Shown here one piece after another: positions 27,545 to 35,797 of a stretch of 42,476 nucleotides of DNA. Within the stretch, counting starts at the first letter, position 1. Each line of letters starts with the position of its first letter. Origin of the DNA: Acidobacteriota bacterium (GTDB taxonomy: Bacteria > Acidobacteriota > Terriglobia > Terriglobales > Acidobacteriaceae). Below the pieces are notes generated by a model. That model was not told the DNA's origin. It was given only the letters and a program-made list of their open reading frames with translations, and searched no databases. The translations under genes and the position numbers were made by a program. The DNA is taken from contig JABDHA010000033.1 in the NCBI GenBank assembly GCA_013285705.1, positions 1 to 42,476 on the forward strand. Reading direction: 5' to 3'.

Positions 27545-27552
27545 AAGCGCTT
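27545..27552. promoter_or_regulatory. Operator candidate B4 (AAGCGCTT) just before the regulator B start
   Basis: Perfect octamer palindrome within TTAAGCGCTTTAA, ending 6 bp before the ATG of regulator B, where an SD would normally lie (no clear SD is seen). Corresponds to O4 of regulator A, which overlaps that gene's start. Suggests autoregulation. Confidence 0.55.
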
Positions 27553-27558
27553 TAATTT

Positions 27559-28242
27559 ATGCCGACACCTTCCTCACACGCGTCCGAGGGCCTCGTCAAG
27601 AAAACGTTGGCCGAAAAACTCCTCGCAGAGATTATGAACGGGACTCTGTCGCCTGGCGAGCGAATTATCGAGGGCCGGTGGGCGCAGCACTTTGGTGTGG
27701 CGCAGGGGACTATCCGAGAAGCGATCAATCTTCTGGAGCGCGACGGCTTCGTCGCCAAGGAAGGCGGCCGCAGCGCTCGCGTCGTCAATCTTACCGAGAA
27801 GGACGTCGTCCAGCTCTACCAGATGCGCGGCGCGGTCGAAGGCCTTGCGGCAAATCTCGCGGCGCAGGTGCAGCCGGACTTTTCGAATTTGCAATCGATC
27901 GTAGATGGAATGCGACGGGCAGCCAAGGCAAAGAGTGCTCCAAACATGCTCGATTGGGATCTCAAGTTTCATCTTGAGCTTTGCAGTCTCTCCCGGAATA
28001 AGCATCTTGTGGACTATGCGCAGCGCATGCTGATGCCGTTCTTCGCCTTTGTCCGATTGCGGATGATTGCTGGCGGGCGCGGTACGTCGGTATGGGATAA
28101 AGACCTCGAGTCCCATCAGCGGATCGTCGATCTACTGCGTGAAGGTGACGGAGAGATGGCCGAGCAGTACGTGAAGAAGGCAATGGTCCGATTTTCAAAA
28201 ACCGCATACGACAACTGGGTAGCGCATGGAAAAAAGTCTTGA
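27559..28242 (+). CDS. GntR-family FCD regulator (regulator B) of the L-fucose operon
   Basis: A 227-residue FadR/FCD-type regulator, first gene of the catabolic operon. The winged helix (about residues 12-82) has recognition helix GVAQGTIREAINLLERDG and wing GRSARVVNL. The FCD domain (about 90-215) has WDLKFHLELCSLSRNKHLV and SHQRIVDLL. The last metal histidine of typical FCD domains is not seen (KKAMVRFSKTA), the same as in regulator A, so ligand binding may differ from metal-dependent FCD proteins. Its stop overlaps the start of the next gene by 17 bp, so the regulator and enzymes are translationally coupled. Likely a repressor acting on the AAGYRCTT sites and released by L-fuconate or a downstream keto acid; the effector is inferred. 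Confidence 0.94.
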   Translation: MPTPSSHASEGLVKKTLAEKLLAEIMNGTLSPGERIIEGRWAQHFGVAQGTIREAINLLERDGFVAKEGGRSARVVNLTEKDVVQLYQMRGAVEGLAANLAAQVQPDFSNLQSIVDGMRRAAKAKSAPNMLDWDLKFHLELCSLSRNKHLVDYAQRMLMPFFAFVRLRMIAGGRGTSVWDKDLESHQRIVDLLREGDGEMAEQYVKKAMVRFSKTAYDNWVAHGKKS

Positions 28243-28993
28243 AGGTAAGGTAATTGTTCTAACTGGCGGGGCAAGTGGGATAGGCCGCGAATGCGCGATT
28301 GTCTATGCGCGTGAAGGGGCAACAGTAGCGATCCTGGATCGAAACTTCGACGATGCAAAAGAGGCGGCAAGTGGACTCGGCAATTGTTCCACCGCCTATT
28401 ACGCGGACGTTTCCAAGGGATCTGACATTGAGGCGGCCATTGGATCTGTGCTCAAGGAATTCGGTCGGCTCGATGCTGTGCATAACAATGCCGGCATCGT
28501 AAGCCCGTCGTGCCCGCTGCATGAGACTACCGAAGAGCAGTGGGATGATCTCCACCGCACAAATCTGAAGTCGGTTTACTGGACGACGAAATTTGCATTT
28601 GCGGCTCTGGTCGAGAGCAAGGGCACAATTTTGAATACCGCCAGCATGGTTGGCCTTCTTGGCCAGACTGACCATGCGGCTTATGTTGCGACCAAGGGCG
28701 GCATGATTTCGCTTACCAAGGCGATGGCCGCCGACTACGCAAGGTATCAGATCAGGGTAAATGCCGTATGCCCTGCGGGTGCATGGACGCCCATGCTGGA
28801 ACAATGGGCTGCGGAACAGCCGAATCCTGCGGGTATTCGACAGTATCTCGACGACATTCACATGCTGGGCTATTGCCCACGCGGCGATGTCATCGCAGAC
28901 GCAGCCGCTTTCTTACTTTCATCGAAAGCCCGATTTATCACCGGTTGCATTTTGCCGGTGAGCGGCGGCGCTGAGCTTGGTTACAGACGCTAA
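28226..28993 (+). CDS. SDR dehydrogenase, probable L-fucose 1-dehydrogenase
   Basis: A 255-residue short-chain dehydrogenase, cytoplasmic. NAD(P) site TGGASGIG at residues 13-20, NNAG at 87-90, catalytic Ser140, Tyr153 and Lys157 (YVATK). The C-terminal part (INAVCP-like RVNAVCPAGAWTPMLEQWA, and VSGGAELGYRR at the end) resembles human HSD17B14, known to oxidise L-fucose. Oxidation of L-fucose at C1 to L-fucono-lactone fits the neighbours: L-fuconate dehydratase 12 bp downstream and a lactonase after that. The alternative is 2-keto-3-deoxy-L-fuconate 4-dehydrogenase. The ATG at 28226 lies inside the end of the regulator gene. Confidence 0.88.
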   Translation: MEKSLEGKVIVLTGGASGIGRECAIVYAREGATVAILDRNFDDAKEAASGLGNCSTAYYADVSKGSDIEAAIGSVLKEFGRLDAVHNNAGIVSPSCPLHETTEEQWDDLHRTNLKSVYWTTKFAFAALVESKGTILNTASMVGLLGQTDHAAYVATKGGMISLTKAMAADYARYQIRVNAVCPAGAWTPMLEQWAAEQPNPAGIRQYLDDIHMLGYCPRGDVIADAAAFLLSSKARFITGCILPVSGGAELGYRR

Positions 28994-29005
28994 CTGGAAT
29001 GGGAC

Positions 29006-30253
29006 ATGCCTGACTACACAATTCAATGCATCTCGACATATGATGCCCGGTTTGCTTTGCCGCCGGGCGCAGGTACAGACTCAATTCACGATACTTCCGG
29101 ATACTGCCTGGCGATGACGTTATTGTCGACGCAGAACGGTCTCCGCGGATCGGGCTTTGTCCTGACACTTGGTGACGGTAACACTCTCGTTTGCAAAGCC
29201 ATCGAGATGTTGGCCAAACCACTTCAGGGAATGTCCATCGAGGCCGTGATGGCCGACTTTGGGAATATTTCCCGGAAGATCGCCGATCACTCTGCGTTGC
29301 GATGGCTTGGGCCGCATAAGGGCGTTGTGCAATTGGCGCTGGCTTCCATTACCAATGCCTGTTTCGATCTGTGGGCGAAGAGCCGGAGTGTACCACTTTG
29401 GAAGCTCCTGCTCGATCTCTCGCCGGAAGAGCTTGTTCGGGTTCTCGATCTCAGCTACCTCGAAGAAATACTTCCCAAAGAGAAAGCTCTCGCAATGCTG
29501 CATGAGCAGCTGCCCAGCCGTGCGCAACGAGAAGTCATTCTCAAGAGCGGCTATCCCGGATATGACACGTCCGTAGGCTGGATGAACTATGACGATGAAA
29601 AGGTCACGGAGCTGACAAAGAAAGCTCTGGATCAGGGCTTCTCCGCATTCAAGCTCAAGGTCGGTTCGCCCGAAGAGAGCCGGGATCAGCGCCGCGCTGC
29701 CATGTTGCGCAAGCTGGTCGGTGACGAAAGCACGGTGATGTTCGACGCGAATCAGCACTGGCCCCTGCCTGACGCTCTTCGCATCTGCGGCGAACTCGCG
29801 AAGTTCCGCCCACACTGGATTGAGGAGCCGACGCATCCAGATGACATTCAGGCCCATGTGGAGCTGTCACGCGCAATCAGCCCTGTTAAGATCGCCGCAG
29901 GCGAGCACATCGCGAACCGGGTCCTGTTCAAGAACTTCATGAAAGCCAATGCCCTTTCATTCATCCAGGTCGACTGTACGAGGGTCGCGGGTGTGAGCGA
30001 GTTCCTCACTGTCAGCTTCCTCGCGAGGATTTTCGACCTTCCTGTCGTGCCTCACGTCGGTGATATGGGCCAGATGCATCAGCACCTGGTTCTCTTCAAC
30101 CATGTCGGCCTCGGACTCAAGGCGGAATTTCTTGAACACATTCCACATCTCCGAGCGCACTTCGTCCACCCTGCACAGGTAGAGCATGGCGTGTACAAGA
30201 CGCCTCAGGAGCCAGGTGCTTCCACGGATCTGAAAGTGCTTGCTGAATCATAG
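29006..30253 (+). CDS. L-fuconate dehydratase (enolase superfamily)
   Basis: A 415-residue enolase-superfamily enzyme removing water from L-fuconate to give 2-keto-3-deoxy-L-fuconate, cytoplasmic and Mg-dependent. Residues line up with the characterised Xanthomonas enzyme almost number for number. The Lys pair is K216/K218 (FKLKVG), metal ligands are D247 (MFDANQ), E274 (WIEEPT) and E300 (AAGEH), and the catalytic His is H350 (VVPHVGDMGQ). Other family blocks are ALRWLGPHKGVVQLALASIT and SGYPGYDTSVGWMNYDDEKV. The best-supported enzyme of the pathway and the main reason for calling the locus L-fucose catabolism. SD-like GGAATGGGA precedes the ATG. Confidence 0.95.
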   Translation: MPDYTIQCISTYDARFALPPGAGTDSIHDTSGYCLAMTLLSTQNGLRGSGFVLTLGDGNTLVCKAIEMLAKPLQGMSIEAVMADFGNISRKIADHSALRWLGPHKGVVQLALASITNACFDLWAKSRSVPLWKLLLDLSPEELVRVLDLSYLEEILPKEKALAMLHEQLPSRAQREVILKSGYPGYDTSVGWMNYDDEKVTELTKKALDQGFSAFKLKVGSPEESRDQRRAAMLRKLVGDESTVMFDANQHWPLPDALRICGELAKFRPHWIEEPTHPDDIQAHVELSRAISPVKIAAGEHIANRVLFKNFMKANALSFIQVDCTRVAGVSEFLTVSFLARIFDLPVVPHVGDMGQMHQHLVLFNHVGLGLKAEFLEHIPHLRAHFVHPAQVEHGVYKTPQEPGASTDLKVLAES

Positions 30254-30264
30254 TTCTCTGAGGA

Positions 30265-30299
30265 GTCTGCTCTGCAGCTCTCGAGTCCGCAGAGTAGAC
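30265..30299 (+). terminator. Intra-operon hairpin between dehydratase and lactonase
   Basis: GTCTGCTCTGC (30265-30275) pairs with GCAGAGTAGAC (30289-30299), 10 of 11 bases, loop 13 nt, followed by CTTTG. It lies just after the dehydratase stop. With so short a T-run it is more likely an attenuator or mRNA-stabilising hairpin than a full terminator. Confidence 0.38.
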
Positions 30300-30331
30300 C
30301 TTTGTGTGATGTCTTGAGATATTGGCTTGAT

Positions 30332-31177
30332 ATGGATAACCGATGCATCGACGCACACCATCACTTGTGGCGCTATCTTCCTCCAGGGCCGGACTGGATG
30401 GGAGATGGTATGGAGATACTACGGCGAGATTTCCTGATTGACGACCTGCGTGCCGTGTCCACCGAATCGGGTGTGACCGGCACAATCGTAGTTGAAACGG
30501 AACGGACTATCGCGGAGACTGAATGGCTCAGTGAAGTCGCGTCATCAAGCGACCTGATCTGCGGAGTCGTGGGATGGGCGCCTCTCACAATTCCCGGCGC
30601 TGCGTCCGAACTCGAGAGAGTCGCCGCTCTTCCGAAAGTGAAAGCCATACGCCATCCGATTCACGATGAGCCGGATGACCAGTTTGTGCTGCGAGACGAT
30701 TTCAATCGTGGCATTGCGGCGCTTAGACACTTCGATCTCAGATACGACATCCTGATCTTCGAAAAGCATCTTCCCGAAACGATCCAATTTGTGGATCGGC
30801 ATCCAGATCAGATTTTTATTCTCGATCATGTCGCCAAACCTCGCATTCGAGAACGTCGTCTTGCGCCTTGGCAACACAACATCCGAGAGCTCGCCCAGCG
30901 GCCCAATGTTTATTGCAAGCTCTCCGGAATGGTGACCGAAGCGGATTGGCATACCTGGTCCGATGAAGTGCTGTCTCCATACATCGATACGGCTCTCGAA
31001 GCGTTCACTCCGAAAAGGCTGATGTTCGGTTCAGACTGGCCTGTCGTGACGTTGGCCTCTTCCTATCGGAGATGGATCGGCACGGTCCGGTCCGCAATTG
31101 CTCAACTATCGACGGACGAACGTGATTGGATTCTCGCAAAAGCTGCCATCGAAGCTTACGGGCTTGCCACCGCATAA
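30332..31177 (+). CDS. Amidohydrolase-family sugar lactonase (L-fucono-lactonase type)
   Basis: A 281-residue TIM-barrel hydrolase of the amidohydrolase-2 group that opens L-fucono- or L-rhamnono-lactone to the acid. The metal motif is at the very start (IDAHHHLW, H9 and H11 as the HxH pair). Later landmarks are KAIRHPIHDEPDD, FILDHVAKPRI, NVYCKLSGMVTEADW and LMFGSDWPV with the conserved Asp. I take the ATG at 30332 over the TTG at 30302, because the HxH strand then lies at the usual distance from the N-terminus. The SD is weak. It provides the step between the dehydrogenase and the dehydratase in the L-fucose route. Confidence 0.92.
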   Translation: MDNRCIDAHHHLWRYLPPGPDWMGDGMEILRRDFLIDDLRAVSTESGVTGTIVVETERTIAETEWLSEVASSSDLICGVVGWAPLTIPGAASELERVAALPKVKAIRHPIHDEPDDQFVLRDDFNRGIAALRHFDLRYDILIFEKHLPETIQFVDRHPDQIFILDHVAKPRIRERRLAPWQHNIRELAQRPNVYCKLSGMVTEADWHTWSDEVLSPYIDTALEAFTPKRLMFGSDWPVVTLASSYRRWIGTVRSAIAQLSTDERDWILAKAAIEAYGLATA

Positions 31178-31219
31178 CTCGGACATGAATTTATCGCACT
31201 GACATAGATGTAACAATCA

Positions 31220-32308
31220 ATGCTCAATATGATGACTGCAATCCAAGATCCCTGGACAAAAAAGAGTAGCGGCGCAAATGTCGGCCTTACCGCCGATGGC
31301 ACTCCCGTACACCTTTACGTGTTAAGAGCTGACGGGATCGAGGTAGCCATCATGAACTATGGGGCTCGTATCGTCTCGATACGAACGCCGGATCGAGACG
31401 GCAACTTGGCGGACGTGGTTCTGAACTACTCCGGTCTGGACGGTTACGTCGCCGATATTTCGTCTTATCTCGGAGCAATTGTCGGAAGATACGCAAACCG
31501 TATCTCCGAGGGCCGTTTCTTAATCGATGGTCGCACCATTCAGACGACCGTCAATAACAACGGTAATATGCTTCATGGTGGTTCCGATGGATTTGATCGG
31601 CGTGTATGGTCTGGTCAATGCTTCTCCTCATGGGTAGAGCTGACCCTCAAGAGCGACGACGGTGATCAGGGCTTCCCCGGAAACCTTACGGTTCGGGTCC
31701 GTTATACAGTTATGCCGCGTGCGCTTCGGATGGACTACTTCTTTACGACAGACCGGACGACGGTAGTCAATCTGACGAATCACGCCTATTTCAATTTGTC
31801 GGGAAACCACGAAACGAGCATATTTGGCGACGAGCTTGCCATAGCTGCAGATCATTACACTCCAATAGATTCTCGCTTGATTCCAATTGGAATGCTGTGG
31901 CCTGTCGATGACACGCCATTCGATTTTCGTTCAAGAACGGTGATCGGCTCTCGAATTGAGAGTGATGACCGACAATTGGAACTGGCAGGCGGTTACGATC
32001 ATAACTTTGTGCTGACTGGAGCAGCCGGAGAACTAAGGAAGGTCGCTCATCTTCACAATCCGGATAGTGGACGGGCTTTGACAGTTTCAACCACGGAGCC
32101 GGGACTCCAGTTTTATACAGGCAATTTTCTCGACGGAACGTCATATGGTGCAGCTCAGGAGAGGCACGGAAGACGCACTGGACTCTGCCTGGAGACACAA
32201 CACTTTCCAGATTCACCCAATCATCCGAACTTTCTATCCACAGAGTTGCGACCAGGGACGATAGGGCGCAGCACCACCATCTTTGAGTTTTCAGCTGATA
32301 CACCATAA
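31220..32308 (+). CDS. galM: Aldose 1-epimerase (GalM family)
   Basis: A 362-residue aldose mutarotase with no signal peptide. Family signatures: GRYANRISEGRF, NNNGNMLHGG with a conserved His (H119), LTNHAYFNLSG with the catalytic His (about H188), GGYDHNFVL, EPGLQFYTGNFLDG, and CLETQHFPDSPNHPNF with the catalytic Glu. Interconverts alpha and beta anomers of D-galactose, D-glucose or D-xylose-type sugars. A second mutarotase beside the RhaM-type enzyme implies that at least two different sugars enter this locus, e.g. L-fucose plus D-galactose from the GH42 enzyme. Located 42 bp after the lactonase. Confidence 0.94.
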   Translation: MLNMMTAIQDPWTKKSSGANVGLTADGTPVHLYVLRADGIEVAIMNYGARIVSIRTPDRDGNLADVVLNYSGLDGYVADISSYLGAIVGRYANRISEGRFLIDGRTIQTTVNNNGNMLHGGSDGFDRRVWSGQCFSSWVELTLKSDDGDQGFPGNLTVRVRYTVMPRALRMDYFFTTDRTTVVNLTNHAYFNLSGNHETSIFGDELAIAADHYTPIDSRLIPIGMLWPVDDTPFDFRSRTVIGSRIESDDRQLELAGGYDHNFVLTGAAGELRKVAHLHNPDSGRALTVSTTEPGLQFYTGNFLDGTSYGAAQERHGRRTGLCLETQHFPDSPNHPNFLSTELRPGTIGRSTTIFEFSADTP

Positions 32309-32360
32309 TCATGATGTTTCACAATCGCTGGGAAAGGCGTTACACGAGTAGACGGAGCAC

Positions 32361-34763
32361 ATGAATCGAAAGAAGACAATCATCACGGCAGCTGTCACAA
32401 TCGGCGCGGCTTTCGCGATTTATTCTGGCTCGGCGCAGGTCGCCAGCAAGCCTGCCTCCCACAGCACAAATGCTGACTGGCCAGTCTATGGAGGACAGCC
32501 TGCGAATCAGCATTATTCCAGCCTGACCCAGATCAATCGCAGCAATGTGAAGAAGCTCAAGGTGGCATGGACCTATGACACAGGTGAAGATGGTGGTCTG
32601 GAGACGAGTCCCCTCATCGTCGGCCGCACTCTCTATGCATACACGCCATCCCAAAAGGTCATTGCTATCGATGCGATAACTGGGAAGCTGCTCTGGAAGT
32701 TCGATTCCGGCGTCAAAGCGGAGCAGCCTGCGCGTGGAGTCGCATACTGGACCGACGGAAAAGAAGGCAGGATATTAGCGGGGGTCATGAACTACCTCTA
32801 TGCACTTGATCCTGTTACCGGCAAACCCATCCCTTCATTCGGCGAAAACGGAAGAATCGATCTAAGAAAAAATCTTCGCGGCGACTATCAGGTTCAGTCA
32901 ATCGCGCTCACCACGCCCGGCATTGTCTACAAAGACCTCATCATCGTGGGTGGCGAAATGCCGGAGACTCTTCCTGCGCCACCTGGAGACATTCGCGCAT
33001 ACGATGTTCGTACAGGCGCTCTTCGTTGGAGCTTCCACACGATTCCGCATCCCGGCGAGTTTGGTTACGAGACATGGCCCAAAGACGCCTGGAAGACATC
33101 GGGCGCAGCCAACAATTGGGCTGGCATGTCACTCGATGCCGAGCGTGGCATCGTCTACGTGCCGACGGGATCAGCATCATTTGATTTCTATGGCGGCGAC
33201 AGAATCGGCAACGATCTTTTTGCCGACACATTATTGGCCCTTGATGCCAACACTGGAAAGCGAATTTGGCACTTCCAGGATGTTCATCATGACATGTGGG
33301 ATCGCGACTTCCCTTCTGCGCCCTCTCTATTGACCGTGATGCATGACGGAAAGCGGATTGACGCGATCGCTCAAACAACCAAAACAGGCTACCTTTATTT
33401 GTTTGATCGCGTAACTGGACAATCGTTGTTTCCAATTGAAGAGCATAGCTATCCTGCGAGCAATGTTCCTGGAGAGGTGGCTTCGCCTACGCAGCCGAGA
33501 CCTCTCAAGCCTGATCCTTATGCCCGACAATTGCTGACCGAGGACATGCTCACCAACCGCACCCCTGAAGCACATGCATGGGCAGTCGATAAGTTCCGCA
33601 CATTCCGCAGTGAAGGATTGTTCGTTCCCTTTGGATTGGATAAGCAGACCGTGAACTTTCCGGGCTTTGATGGCGGCGCTGAGTGGGGTGGTCCAGCGGT
33701 TGATCCCAAGACGGGAGTCATCTACATCAACGCCAATGAAATGGCATGGACAGGCGGACTGGCAGCTGATAAGCCCGCCCGGACTCCTGGCGAAGCAATC
33801 TACAGGAGTCAATGCAGTATCTGTCATGGAGCTGATCGAAGCGGTTCACCTCCAGGATTTCCATCTCTGATCGGAATTAGTAAGCGGCTCACAGACAGCG
33901 AGATCATAGCAACTATTCATCAGGGAAAAGGCCGAATGCCTACCTTCCCGAATCTCTCCGAAGCTCAAGTGATGAGCCTGCTTGAATTCCTGCACGAAGA
34001 CCCGACTGCACCTGCGGGTGCTCCCCTGGCGAGCGACAAGCAGGAGATGGCATCTGTCGCGGCAGATGCAGCAGCGGGTGATCCCAAGGGAGCCATAGCG
34101 TATCAGCAACATTGCGCCATCTGTCACGGTGATCATATGGAAGGAATCCCGCCATCCTTTCCGATGCTGATTGGTGCTGGACAACGTTTGTCGAAGCAGC
34201 AGGTTGTGACGCTCATTCACCAGGGAAAAGGAAGAATGCCTGCGTTTCCCAAGCTGCAGTCGGATGAACTCGATGCGTTGCTGCGATATCTGAAGGTTTC
34301 CGATACTCTCGAGGCCGCAACCGCTGAGGAGCCGCAATACAGTTTCACGGGGTATCGTAAATTTCTGGATCCTGATCACTACCCCGCAATTGCGCCACCG
34401 TGGGGCACGCTCAACGCGATCGACCTCAATACCGGGAATTATCTATGGAAGATCCCCCTGGGCGAATACCCTGCCCTCGCGGCGAAGGGCATGAAAAATA
34501 CCGGCTCGGAAAACTACGGCGGGCCCATCGTGACAGCGGGGGGGCTAGTCTTCATCGGCGCTACTCTCTATGACTACAAGTTCCACGCCTTTGACAGCCG
34601 GACTGGCAAGCTGCTGTGGGAGACCCAGCTTCAATACGCAGGGCGAGCGACGCCGGCTACGTACATGATCGACGGAAAGCAGTACGTGGTCGTCGCAACA
34701 GGCGGCGGCAGATATCAGGTCGCTCCGGCGAAAGGAGTGTACGTAGCGTTCTCCCTGCCCTGA
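32361..34763 (+). CDS. PQQ-dependent dehydrogenase with two inserted cytochrome c domains
   Basis: An 800-residue periplasmic quinoprotein. It starts with an N-terminal export signal (KTIITAAVTIGAAFAIYSGS). The beta-propeller (DWPVYGGQPANQHYSSLTQI, repeated TGKLLWKF / TGALRWSF / TGKRIWHF blade motifs) is interrupted before its last blades by two heme-c domains: CSICH at residues 485-489 with axial Met526, and CAICH at 585-589 with Met626. The two are exactly 100 residues apart and share an HQGKGRMP.FP motif, so they arose by tandem duplication. The propeller then resumes (GNYLWKIPLGEYPAL, TGKLLWETQ). It likely oxidises a sugar or alcohol in the periplasm, passing electrons through the hemes to the respiratory chain. 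The substrate is unknown; making sugar lactones for this operon is plausible. Confidence 0.93.
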   Translation: MNRKKTIITAAVTIGAAFAIYSGSAQVASKPASHSTNADWPVYGGQPANQHYSSLTQINRSNVKKLKVAWTYDTGEDGGLETSPLIVGRTLYAYTPSQKVIAIDAITGKLLWKFDSGVKAEQPARGVAYWTDGKEGRILAGVMNYLYALDPVTGKPIPSFGENGRIDLRKNLRGDYQVQSIALTTPGIVYKDLIIVGGEMPETLPAPPGDIRAYDVRTGALRWSFHTIPHPGEFGYETWPKDAWKTSGAANNWAGMSLDAERGIVYVPTGSASFDFYGGDRIGNDLFADTLLALDANTGKRIWHFQDVHHDMWDRDFPSAPSLLTVMHDGKRIDAIAQTTKTGYLYLFDRVTGQSLFPIEEHSYPASNVPGEVASPTQPRPLKPDPYARQLLTEDMLTNRTPEAHAWAVDKFRTFRSEGLFVPFGLDKQTVNFPGFDGGAEWGGPAVDPKTGVIYINANEMAWTGGLAADKPARTPGEAIYRSQCSICHGADRSGSPPGFPSLIGISKRLTDSEIIATIHQGKGRMPTFPNLSEAQVMSLLEFLHEDPTAPAGAPLASDKQEMASVAADAAAGDPKGAIAYQQHCAICHGDHMEGIPPSFPMLIGAGQRLSKQQVVTLIHQGKGRMPAFPKLQSDELDALLRYLKVSDTLEAATAEEPQYSFTGYRKFLDPDHYPAIAPPWGTLNAIDLNTGNYLWKIPLGEYPALAAKGMKNTGSENYGGPIVTAGGLVFIGATLYDYKFHAFDSRTGKLLWETQLQYAGRATPATYMIDGKQYVVVATGGGRYQVAPAKGVYVAFSLP

Positions 34764-34837
34764 TTCGGCGGGATCAAAGCCGGCCAAACGCGGAATTTGC
34801 GGAACGAAAACTCAAGCTGAAAGGAATCCATAACACG

Positions 34838-35746
34838 ATGCAATTCATGACAAGACGCTCGATGTTGAAACGCGGACTCACAATCACTGCTGCAGCCGCG
34901 GCTTCAGCGGGAGTTCCCCATTCGCTGTGGGCCGAGCCGCTTGTGACCGTACCCGGGATCCAGCTCTACACGGTGGATAAGGAGCTGAAGGCAGACGTCG
35001 AAGGCACGCTGAAGAAGGTTCGTGCCATCGGCTATCTGGAAGTCGAAACAGCCGGGTTCGGTGGGTTGTCGGCCAAGGCCTTTCGCACTGCTCTCGGGAA
35101 CGCTGGCCTGAAGTGCAACAGTGCTCACTTCTTCAACTTCGGCAGTGCCAATCCCGGGCCTCTATTCGAAGACGCAAACACGCTCGGAGTCCACTACACG
35201 GTGACTTCAGCCATGGGCCGGTTTACTGACAAGCCGGCAGGACAGGTAGTGGGCGCCGACGACTATAAAGCAATGGCAGGATTCTGTAACGACCTGGGCC
35301 GCAAAGCCAAACAAGCGGGCTTGCAGCTCGCTTATCACAACCACAACACGGAATTTAAAGACCTCGGCGAGGGAAAAACCGGATATGACATTTTCATAGA
35401 GAACACAGACGCCGATCTGGTGAAATTGGAACTTGACTGCGGATGGATGGTGGCGGCTGACCATAGCCCGGTTGAATACTTCCATCTATATCCAAATCGG
35501 TACCGGATGGTGCATATCAAGGACTTCGTCAAACCAACGAAACCCAGCACCTCGCTTGCCTCCCAGGATGTTCCTCAAGGAACAGTCCTCGGTACCGGAT
35601 ACATCGACTACCGCCCCATCCTCAAGGCCGCGAAGGCTGCCGGCGTCGAGCACTTCTATGTCGAACAGGAGCCACCATTCATCGGAATGACGGCCCTCGA
35701 AGCAGCCACCGGGGACTATGCGTACATTCACGGTCTCTCGGTATAG
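34838..35746 (+). CDS. Tat-exported TIM-barrel protein, sugar phosphate isomerase/epimerase family
   Basis: A 302-residue xylose-isomerase-like TIM-barrel protein. The ATG at 34838 (AAGGA about 13 nt upstream) gives a twin-arginine signal (MTRRSMLKRGLTITAAAAAS), so the product acts outside the cytoplasm despite the family name. Likely metal-site positions: ETAGFGG early, LAYHNHNTEFKDL (His/Glu), VKLELDCGWMVAA (Glu/Asp), YRMVHIKDF (His) and FYVEQEPP (Glu). A longer frame from 34616 runs through the previous gene and is rejected. Exported members are frequent in Acidobacteria and Bacteroidetes beside Gfo/Idh enzymes; some act on keto-sugars. Substrate unknown. Confidence 0.9.
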   Translation: MQFMTRRSMLKRGLTITAAAAASAGVPHSLWAEPLVTVPGIQLYTVDKELKADVEGTLKKVRAIGYLEVETAGFGGLSAKAFRTALGNAGLKCNSAHFFNFGSANPGPLFEDANTLGVHYTVTSAMGRFTDKPAGQVVGADDYKAMAGFCNDLGRKAKQAGLQLAYHNHNTEFKDLGEGKTGYDIFIENTDADLVKLELDCGWMVAADHSPVEYFHLYPNRYRMVHIKDFVKPTKPSTSLASQDVPQGTVLGTGYIDYRPILKAAKAAGVEHFYVEQEPPFIGMTALEAATGDYAYIHGLSV

Positions 35747-35797
35747 CGAAAATTAGGACGCCACCGGAGCAACGAGTAAGGAAGCGAGAAAGTAACA

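Noticed and set aside
29120-29857. 245-residue minus-strand frame opposite L-fuconate dehydratase
   Set aside because: Antisense shadow; no recognisable domain.
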